Origin: Lapidilactobacillus mulanensis
GTDB taxonomy: Bacteria; Bacillota; Bacilli; Lactobacillales; Lactobacillaceae
Length of the DNA stretch: 64,000 nucleotides
Direction: 5' to 3'
Assembly (NCBI RefSeq): GCF_003946215.1
Contig: NZ_RHOW01000005.1
Coordinates: 22,420-86,419 of the forward strand
Shown: positions 57,759-64,000 of the stretch, one piece after another
Position numbering within the stretch: the stretch's first letter is position 1
Layout of the letters: each line of letters begins with the position of its first letter
Made by a program: the position numbers and the translations under genes
The notes under the pieces: model-generated
Database searches by the model: none
Told to the model about the DNA's origin: nothing
The model's input: the letters and a program-made list of their open reading frames with translations, nothing else

Positions 57759-58964
57759 ATGAATATTGGGATTTTTACGGACACCTATTTTCCTCAGGTT
57801 AGTGGTGTTGCGACTTCTATTCGCGCACTGAAAGATGATTTGGAACGCAAGGGACATCATGTTTATATTTTTACCACGACCGATCCGGGTGTCGACAAGG
57901 ATGAAGTCGAACCAAATATTTTTCGTTTCGGCAGCGTGCCGTTTATTTCGTTTACGGATCGTCGTGTCGCCGTGCGCGGGTTATTTCATGCACTCGAGGT
58001 TGCTAAGGAATTAGATTTAGATATTGTACATACGCAGACTGAATTTTCGATGGGCTGGATCGGCAAGTTTGTTGCTAAGAATTTAAAAATCCCCTGTGTA
58101 CACACTTATCACACGATGTACGAGGATTATTTGCACTATGTGTTGAATGGCCATTTACTGAAGCCTTATCATGTCAAACAGTTTGTGCGCACTTTTGTCA
58201 ATCATATGGATGGTGTCGTTGCGCCCAGTCAGCGGGTGACCGAGAGTTTGCGGCGTTATGGCGTGAAAATTCCAATTCGCGTGATTCCTACGGGGATCGA
58301 TCTACAATTGTATGATCAACCAGAACCCGATCGCGTTGCACAATTGCGCACTGAATTGGGGTATACCGACGAAACTCCCGTGATGATGACGCTAAGTCGA
58401 CTCGCCAGTGAGAAGAGAATTGATCAGTTATTGTCGGTTTTCCCACAGTTGGCCAAATCTGTGCCTAATTTGCGATTCATGATCGTCGGCGATGGCCCTG
58501 AGCGTGAAGAATTAGAAGAACAAGCGCAGTCACTGGGCATCAGCGATGTGGTGACCTTTGTCGGTGAGGTTAAACACGATCAAATTTCGCCGTACTATCA
58601 ATTGGCGGACTTGTTTGTTTCCTCCAGTGATACGGAAACGCAAGGCTTGACATACATCGAAGCCATGGCTGCTGGCCTGAAGTGTACGGTTCGCAGTGGC
58701 GAATATACGGATAGTGTGTTTGATGATCCAGATATTGGGACCACTTTCCGAGATTTGAATGAAATGCAGGCGCAAATCACGAATTATTTGCTACATCCGC
58801 ACGCTTTTTCAGATCCACAACCGCGTCAACGTAAACTTTTTGAGATTTCGGCGGATCATTTTGGTGATTCCGTTCTGAATTTCTATCACGATGCCACAGA
58901 TAATTATCGGCTGACCAATTTGAATCGCATGAGTTTGACTGGTCGCAGTGAGGAGCGACTATGA
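57759..58964 (+). CDS. lafA: Diacylglycerol alpha-glucosyltransferase (LafA-like GT4)
   Basis: GT4 glycosyltransferase of 401 residues, expected to make monoglucosyl-diacylglycerol at the inner membrane face as the first step of the glycolipid anchor. N-terminal GIFTDTYFPQVSGVATSIRAL, central HTYHTMYEDYLHYV, and donor-binding PTGIDLQLYD and SSSDTETQGLTYIEAMAAG (E-x7-E). ATG 57759 is preferred: it begins the conserved domain and GGAGG lies 11 bases upstream. Overlaps the next GT by 4 bases. Confidence 0.88.
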   Translation: MNIGIFTDTYFPQVSGVATSIRALKDDLERKGHHVYIFTTTDPGVDKDEVEPNIFRFGSVPFISFTDRRVAVRGLFHALEVAKELDLDIVHTQTEFSMGWIGKFVAKNLKIPCVHTYHTMYEDYLHYVLNGHLLKPYHVKQFVRTFVNHMDGVVAPSQRVTESLRRYGVKIPIRVIPTGIDLQLYDQPEPDRVAQLRTELGYTDETPVMMTLSRLASEKRIDQLLSVFPQLAKSVPNLRFMIVGDGPEREELEEQAQSLGISDVVTFVGEVKHDQISPYYQLADLFVSSSDTETQGLTYIEAMAAGLKCTVRSGEYTDSVFDDPDIGTTFRDLNEMQAQITNYLLHPHAFSDPQPRQRKLFEISADHFGDSVLNFYHDATDNYRLTNLNRMSLTGRSEERL

Positions 58965-59980
58965 TCCATATTAATATGTTTTCATCTGCAGATAAAGTTG
59001 CGGGTCAAGGTGTGGGCAGTGCCTATTTGGAATTGGTGAGTTTGCTCAAAGAGAAATTGACCGGTGAATTTGATGTGACGATCAATCACTATGGCTCCGC
59101 GGATATTACGCATTATCACACGATCGATCCACAATTTTTCATCTCGACTTTTTCGAAGAAACGTGGCCGCAAAATTGGCTACGTTCACTTTTTGCCGGAA
59201 ACAATTGAGGGCTCATTGCGGATGCCGAAGTTTGCCAAGAAGATCTTCTATTGGTATATGATCAAGTTCTATAAACGGATGGATCATTTAGTTGTGGTGA
59301 ATCCGAGCTTCATTCCTAAGATCGAAGCGTATGGGATTGCGCATGATAAAATTAGTTATATTCCTAATTTCGTTTCGCCCCAAGAATTTCCGGATCGATC
59401 CGAGCAAGACAAGCAAGCGTTGCGTGAACAGTACCATTTCCCCCAAAATAAGTTTATTGTTTTTGGGTCGGGCCAGGTTCAGCAACGTAAGGGCGTCGAT
59501 GATTTTGTCCAGTTGGCTATTAAAAATCCAGACGTCCAATTTATTTGGGCGGGTGGTTTTTCATTTGGTCCCATGACGGATGGCTATGACCACTTTAAAA
59601 AAATTGTGGATCAACCGCCAAAGAATCTGCTTTTTCCAGGCATCGTCGAACGAACGAAAATTGCCGACTATTTGAATCTGGCCGACCTATTTTTCTTGCC
59701 ATCATATGACGAATTGTTTCCAATGTCGGTGCTGGAAGCCTTTAGTTGCGGCGTTCCCGTGCTATTGCGTAATCTGGAATTGTACGAGGCAATCATATCA
59801 GGTAAATATGCAGGTGCCGACGATTTGACCGGTTTTGATCAACAATTGCATCAATTGATCGCGGATCCAGAGTATTATGATCAATATCAAAAATTAGCGC
59901 GTTCTGCGGCGGTTCAATATTCGCCGGATCATTTAGCCGTTATTTGGCGTCAATTTTACACAGAACAAGCAAATCAATGA
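58961..59980 (+). CDS. lafB: Glycolipid GT4 glycosyltransferase (LafB-like)
   Basis: A 339-residue GT4 enzyme that should add the second sugar to monoglucosyl-diacylglycerol. INMFSSADKVAGQGVGSAYLEL and ADITHYHTIDPQFF are typical of the LafB group, and DLFFLPSYDELFPMSVLEAFSCG holds the donor-binding E-x7-E. Coupled to lafA by a 4-base overlap. Confidence 0.86.
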   Translation: MIHINMFSSADKVAGQGVGSAYLELVSLLKEKLTGEFDVTINHYGSADITHYHTIDPQFFISTFSKKRGRKIGYVHFLPETIEGSLRMPKFAKKIFYWYMIKFYKRMDHLVVVNPSFIPKIEAYGIAHDKISYIPNFVSPQEFPDRSEQDKQALREQYHFPQNKFIVFGSGQVQQRKGVDDFVQLAIKNPDVQFIWAGGFSFGPMTDGYDHFKKIVDQPPKNLLFPGIVERTKIADYLNLADLFFLPSYDELFPMSVLEAFSCGVPVLLRNLELYEAIISGKYAGADDLTGFDQQLHQLIADPEYYDQYQKLARSAAVQYSPDHLAVIWRQFYTEQANQ

Positions 59981-59995
59981 GATAGTAGGGGCAGG

Positions 59996-61036
59996 ATGAA
60001 TCGTAAAAATAAGTTAGCATTAGGGCTAATGGTCCTTTTGGGTGGCTGGATTTTTTGGCATGAGGGCAAAGAAATCAACTTCCACCAAGTGATAAAAGGG
60101 CTGGCGCATTTGCAGTGGTACTGGTTAGTCGTCGCGGTCTTATTGATGCTCCTCTCGTTCGTGGCAGAAGCGGCGGTATTGAAGACATTACTCGAAAAAA
60201 AAGGCGAACCCAAACAGCCACGCTGGAATTTATTACGCGTGCCACCGATTCAGGCCGTTTTCAACGCGATCACCCCTTTTTCATCGGGTGGTCAACCTGC
60301 ACAACTGGTTGCCTTATTGAAAATCGGTTATGAGGGTGGTCGTGCGAGTTCGGTGCTCTTAATGAAATTTGTGATTTATCAGTTAATGGTGCTGATAAAT
60401 TTTATTCTGACCATGTTTATTGGTTTCCACCAAGTCGTGATGCAGTTTCATGGCCTCGCTTGGCTGATTGCGTTCGGGTTTACCATTCACGTCATCACGA
60501 TCGGCACCTTGTTGATGATCATGTTTTATTACAGTTTTACGAAGGGATTAACGCGCGGATTTTTCCAATTACTGGGTAAAATTTTCAAAACGCCGAGAAT
60601 CCAAAAGTGGTCTGATCAAGCCATGCTCAAAATTGAAACTTTCCATCAAGAAAGTATTCAGCTAAAACGCGAGAAGAAAAAAGTATTACGAGCAGCCATC
60701 CTGACCTTAGTGCAGTTGATGGCGTATTACTTGATTCCTTATTTTGTATTATTGGCTCTTAATGTTGCTCATGTTGATCTGATCACGGTTTTCAGCATGC
60801 ACGTCATGATCGTGATGATCACCTCGATTTTTCCAGTTCCAGGTGGTGCTGGTGGTGCAGAATACAGTTTCAAAACGTTATTCTCACTTTTCATTCCCAG
60901 CCAGACCTTATTGATCTTGGGGATGTTTTTGTGGCGCTTCATCACGTTCTATTTAGGCATGATCTTAGGGATTATCGCCACCAGTATTCCGCCTAAACGA
61001 ATGTTTGATCGTAAAAGCGAACAGGACAAGATGTGA
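59996..61036 (+). CDS. UPF0104 / flippase-like-domain membrane protein
   Basis: Polytopic protein of 346 residues with about eight helices, of the lysylphosphatidylglycerol-synthase-TM/YbhN-type family. Markers: NAITPFSSGGQPAQLVALLK and FPVPGGAGGAEYSFKTLFS. It follows lafB by 15 bases. In this setting it could move the glycolipid anchor across the membrane (inference). Lacks the MprF aminoacyltransferase domain. Confidence 0.8.
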   Translation: MNRKNKLALGLMVLLGGWIFWHEGKEINFHQVIKGLAHLQWYWLVVAVLLMLLSFVAEAAVLKTLLEKKGEPKQPRWNLLRVPPIQAVFNAITPFSSGGQPAQLVALLKIGYEGGRASSVLLMKFVIYQLMVLINFILTMFIGFHQVVMQFHGLAWLIAFGFTIHVITIGTLLMIMFYYSFTKGLTRGFFQLLGKIFKTPRIQKWSDQAMLKIETFHQESIQLKREKKKVLRAAILTLVQLMAYYLIPYFVLLALNVAHVDLITVFSMHVMIVMITSIFPVPGGAGGAEYSFKTLFSLFIPSQTLLILGMFLWRFITFYLGMILGIIATSIPPKRMFDRKSEQDKM

Positions 61037-61069
61037 ACAATCAGTAAAGAATTGTTTACGTTTTGTAAG

Positions 61070-61096
61070 AGCAAGTAAGCTTACTCGCTATTTTTT
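61070..61096 (+). terminator. Intrinsic terminator between the flippase-like gene and ltaS
   Basis: AGCAAGTAA/TTACTCGCT stem (one mismatch) and six T residues. TGCTAGAAT immediately after may be an extended -10 for ltaS. Confidence 0.7.
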
Positions 61097-61148
61097 GCTA
61101 GAATATCTAGAATGAAGTTGAATTTTGTTGCACACATGGAGGATTTAC

Positions 61149-63239
61149 ATGAAACGTTTCGCTGAAAACCTAAAAATGTTCTGGAACAGCCGCTGGGGAT
61201 TTTTCTTTCTGGCTATCGTTCTATTCTGGGTCAAGACGTACTACGCTTATACCACGAAATTCAATCTAGGTATTTCCGGCGGAATGCAGCATTTATTAGC
61301 ATTACTCAATCCATTGCCGACGACAATTTTACTCTTTGGCGTTGCCTTATACTTTAAAGGTCGCAAGTCATACATCATCATGTTAGTGATCGATTTTTTG
61401 ACGACTTTTTGGTTGTTTGCCAATGTCCTGTATTACCGAGAATTTTCGGATTTTTTGACGACCACTTTGATCAAGGGCTCTGGCTCAGTTTCGAATAATC
61501 TTGGCAAAAGTGTGATGGGGATCGTCGAACCAACGGATTTTTTGGTGTTTATTGATGTCCTGATCCTGATTTTATTACTGGCATTTCGTCTTCAAAAAGT
61601 TGATATTAAACCGATCAAGAAGGCTGTTGCAGGTTTAGTGACGGTTTTTGCGGTGATTTTTTTCGGATTTAATTTAGCCGCAGCCAACGCGGATCGTTCG
61701 GGTTTGCTGACGCGGACTTTCGATAATAATTATATTGTTAAATATCTCGGCCTGAATTCTTACGCCGTTTATGATGTGGTCAAGTCGGCCAAGACGAGCG
61801 CCGTTCGTGCCAACGCCGATGCTAGCGACATGAAGACGGTTCAGAAATACATCAAGGCGAATCACGTACCTGGAAACCCAACCTATACTGGTGTGGCCAA
61901 AGGTAAAAATGTTTTTATCATTCATCTAGAAAGTTTGCAGCAATTCTTGATCGATTACAAAGTTGACGGTCAAGAAGTGACGCCTAACTTAAATAAAATC
62001 TATCACGAAAATAATACGTTGAGTTTCGATAATTTCTATAATCAAGTTGGTCAAGGGAAAACGGCCGATGCTGAATTAATGTTGGAGACCTCTTTATTTG
62101 GCTTGTCCGAAGGGGCAGCCATGGTAACGTCTGGTTCGACTAACACTTGGCAGGCAGCACCTGCAATTTTCGATCAGCAACAAGGTTATACTTCTGCTGC
62201 TTTTCATGGTGACGTGCCTAGTTTCTGGAATCGTGATAACACTTATAAGTCTTGGGGGTACAATTATTATTTCAGTAAGAGCTATTTTCAATCGGGCGAG
62301 AATTTCGATGTTGGTTATGGTCTGAAAGATAAGATTTTTTTGAAAGACTCGATGAAGTATATTGAGCAGTTACCACAGCCCTTCTATGCTAAGCTGATCA
62401 CAGTTACTAACCACTATCCATATTTATTGGATAAGGCGAATCAATCGATCCCTAAGACCACGACTGGTGATAAGACGGTCGATGGTTACGTTCAGACCGC
62501 GCACTATTTGGATCAGGCAATCGGCGAGTTCATGGCTTGGCTCAAAGAGACTGGCTTGGATAAGAACAGCATGCTTGTCTTTTATGGGGATCACTATGCC
62601 ATCTCTGGGAATCACAAGCCTGCAATTGCCAAGCTTCTCGGCAAGAAGAAGGTTACCGATTTTGATGTCGCGCAATGGCAACGTGTGCCTCTAATGATTC
62701 ACATGGATGGCTTAAAGGGTGGCATCAATCACACGTATGGTGGCGAGATTGACGTCTTGCCTACGATCGAGAACCTATTGGGGATCGACAACAAAGATTA
62801 CATCCAGTTTGGGAGCGATTTGTTAGCACAGAATCGCAATCAGACCGTCGCTTTTTACAACGGTGATTACATCACACCAGAATTGACCCGCTATGCTGGC
62901 AAGAATTACAAGACTAGTGATGGCTCAGAAGTGAAGAAGCCAGATGCTGCCACGAAGAAAACAATAGAAACGTTGACTAACCATGTAGCGACGGAACTTT
63001 CGTTGTCACGTAGTGTGATCAACGGTGATTTATTACGTTTTTACACGCCAAAGGGTTTCAAGAAAGTTGATCCGAAAGATTATAGTTACAAGCTAAGTAC
63101 GTCCTTAAAGACTTTGAAGAAAATGCAGAAGCAATTGAAGACGAGCTTATTGTATCAAAATGATAATAAATCAAGCTTAGATTTGTACAAAACTGACGCA
63201 CCTGAGTTAAAATCAGAGTCAACGGGGGATGGTGGGTGA
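61149..63239 (+). CDS. ltaS: Lipoteichoic acid synthase, frame ending before a Ser-rich tail
   Basis: Polyglycerolphosphate LTA synthase. Residues about 1-200 hold five membrane helices; an extracellular sulfatase-fold domain follows with the nucleophile Thr 305 in GQGKTADAE, HLESLQQF, and FHGDVPSFWNRD and VFYGDHY metal-binding blocks. ATG 61149 follows GGAGG. The frame stops at 63239 (STGDGG), but in the +1 frame the DNA continues with about 30 mostly serine codons and ETTDAK to a stop at 63339. A change of one G in the run at 63224-63228 would fuse the tail, so the C terminus is either frameshifted or variable. Confidence 0.93.
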   Translation: MKRFAENLKMFWNSRWGFFFLAIVLFWVKTYYAYTTKFNLGISGGMQHLLALLNPLPTTILLFGVALYFKGRKSYIIMLVIDFLTTFWLFANVLYYREFSDFLTTTLIKGSGSVSNNLGKSVMGIVEPTDFLVFIDVLILILLLAFRLQKVDIKPIKKAVAGLVTVFAVIFFGFNLAAANADRSGLLTRTFDNNYIVKYLGLNSYAVYDVVKSAKTSAVRANADASDMKTVQKYIKANHVPGNPTYTGVAKGKNVFIIHLESLQQFLIDYKVDGQEVTPNLNKIYHENNTLSFDNFYNQVGQGKTADAELMLETSLFGLSEGAAMVTSGSTNTWQAAPAIFDQQQGYTSAAFHGDVPSFWNRDNTYKSWGYNYYFSKSYFQSGENFDVGYGLKDKIFLKDSMKYIEQLPQPFYAKLITVTNHYPYLLDKANQSIPKTTTGDKTVDGYVQTAHYLDQAIGEFMAWLKETGLDKNSMLVFYGDHYAISGNHKPAIAKLLGKKKVTDFDVAQWQRVPLMIHMDGLKGGINHTYGGEIDVLPTIENLLGIDNKDYIQFGSDLLAQNRNQTVAFYNGDYITPELTRYAGKNYKTSDGSEVKKPDAATKKTIETLTNHVATELSLSRSVINGDLLRFYTPKGFKKVDPKDYSYKLSTSLKTLKKMQKQLKTSLLYQNDNKSSLDLYKTDAPELKSESTGDGG

Positions 63240-63339
63240 TAGCAGTGGCTCAAGTAGTAGCTCAAACAGTAGTTCAAGCAGTAGTTCAAGCAGTAGTTCA
63301 AGCAGTTCGTCTAGTAGTGAAACCACTGACGCAAAATAG
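63240..63339 (+). repeat. Serine-rich minisatellite after ltaS
   Basis: Imperfect 12-bp repeats of AGTAGTTCAAGC encode a poly-Ser tract in the frame that is +1 relative to the ltaS end. Such tracts expand and shrink easily. It looks like the natural wall-spanning tail of LtaS, now out of frame in this sequence. Confidence 0.7.
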
Positions 63340-63350
63340 AAGTGATCGTC

Positions 63351-63800
63351 ATGGGTAATGCACGTTTCGATCGCGCGCGGGATTTATTGCGGAGTAAACG
63401 AATCAGAATGACGCCACAACGCGACGCCATTTTGAAAATATTAGTTGATTCGCGAGCACATCCAACGGCAGAAGCTGTATTTAAACAGCTGCAAGATCAG
63501 GTTGAAGATATTAGTATTGCAACGGTGTATAATAATTTGCGGCTGTTCACCGATCTCGGGGTGATCCAAGAGTTGAAGTACAGCAACGAACCCAGCCACT
63601 TTGATTACGTAAGTGTGCGCCATTTTCACGTCGTCTGTCAGCATTGTGGCAAAGTAATAGATGTATTTTATCCAGATCTGGCACAGATAGAGCGTTTAGT
63701 GACGAATTTGACGGGTTATGAAACGGTCGGCAACAATATTGAAGTTTACGGGATTTGTCCAGACTGCCAGCAACAATTGGCAGATCAGCCCCGTAAGTAG
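63351..63800 (+). CDS. perR: Fur-family regulator, PerR-like
   Basis: A 149-residue Fur-family repressor with an N-terminal winged helix (MTPQRDAILKILVDSRAHPTAEAVFKQLQ) and a metal-binding C-terminal domain: HFHVVCQHCGKVIDVFYPDL and GICPDCQQQ give the two CxxC zinc pairs. The HFDYVSVRHFH pattern fits peroxide-sensing PerR better than Fur or Zur. ATG 63351 follows a GAAGTGA site. No katA or dpr gene is nearby, so the stress role rests on family resemblance. Confidence 0.82.
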   Translation: MGNARFDRARDLLRSKRIRMTPQRDAILKILVDSRAHPTAEAVFKQLQDQVEDISIATVYNNLRLFTDLGVIQELKYSNEPSHFDYVSVRHFHVVCQHCGKVIDVFYPDLAQIERLVTNLTGYETVGNNIEVYGICPDCQQQLADQPRK

Positions 63801-63857
63801 TTTGTGAATAGATCTAGATTCGTCCTAGATAATTTTTCCAAATATCTGAAATTCCTG

Positions 63858-63980
63858 TTGACATTAAAAATAACAACATGCTATACTAATTGAGTTGCTG
63901 TTACAGCGATTGATGATTTCAACGCGTTGTTCTAACAACACTGTAGGCCTTTGAAAACTGAACAAAGTTTCGTAATATGC
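63858..63980 (+). promoter_or_regulatory. Strong promoter and boxA-like leader, probably of an rRNA operon
   Basis: TTGACA (63858-63863), 18-base spacer, TATACT (63882-63887), then a leader containing CCTTTGAAAACTGAACAAAG (about 63950-63970), the sequence commonly found just before 16S rRNA genes in lactobacilli. No rRNA sequence itself is inside the window. Confidence 0.6.
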
Positions 63981-64000
63981 AGGGTTCATTACAGGAGACT

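Overview
The window looks like a chromosomal segment of a low-to-moderate GC member of the Lactobacillaceae. The evidence is the gene order tdk-prfA-prmC-tsaC-glyA-upp-atpBEFHAGDC, the murA-mreB-epuA-yidD-DUF2969-rodA cluster, sufCDSUB, a LafA/LafB-LtaS glycolipid/lipoteichoic acid cluster, strong AGGAGG ribosome binding sites with occasional TTG/GTG starts, and a maltose phosphorylase pathway. I cannot name a species from the sequence alone.

Layout. 1-12.8 kb: a maltose/maltodextrin locus with a 5'-truncated LacI-family regulator, alpha-glucosidase, MalEFG transporter, neopullulanase and maltose phosphorylase. Four promoters share a TGTTAYCGRTAACA operator just upstream of the -35 box and have cre-like CcpA sites at the core promoter. 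12.8-16.1 kb: an M-box Mg2+ riboswitch in front of an MgtA-type P-ATPase. 16.2-21.9 kb: a TetR regulator with twin palindromic operators, a heterodimeric ABC exporter and a lipoprotein. 22-26.6 kb: a serine hydrolase, a repeat-dense region and small membrane proteins. 26.6-28 kb: murT on the minus strand with no adjacent gatD. 28.3-41.1 kb: translation, one-carbon and uracil genes, then the complete F-ATPase operon. 41.8-46.5 kb: cell-wall and elongation genes. 46.6-51.9 kb: the SUF Fe-S operon. 51.9-53.2 kb: a collapsed prophage remnant (integrase tail, C-terminal toxin module of a phage minor head protein, putative immunity gene, frameshifted phage HExxH protein). 53.9-57.4 kb: aldo/keto reductase, GNAT-like protein, phosphoesterase and luxS. 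57.7-63.3 kb: glycolipid-anchor and LTA synthesis. 63.3-64 kb: a PerR-like regulator and what looks like the promoter and leader of an rRNA operon running off the end.

The most unusual signal is in the spaces between genes. At least nine intergenic copies (plus fragments) of a roughly 200-280 bp element fold as a cloverleaf-like structure. An outer stem closes internal hairpins whose arm sequences differ completely between copies yet stay complementary, while joints, loops and specific mismatches are conserved. A second family of about 110 bp long hairpins (six copies) behaves the same way, and one of these sits exactly in a hairpin loop of a larger element. This is strong covariation visible by eye within one genome. 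It suggests structured, mobile nucleic-acid elements rather than simple junk repeats.

How the genes work together: maltodextrins enter through MalEFG (the ATPase must be encoded elsewhere) and are cut by neopullulanase and alpha-glucosidase. Maltose is phosphorolysed by MalP to glucose and beta-glucose-1-phosphate (the mutase is also not here). The atp, mur/mre/rod, suf and laf/lta blocks are housekeeping.
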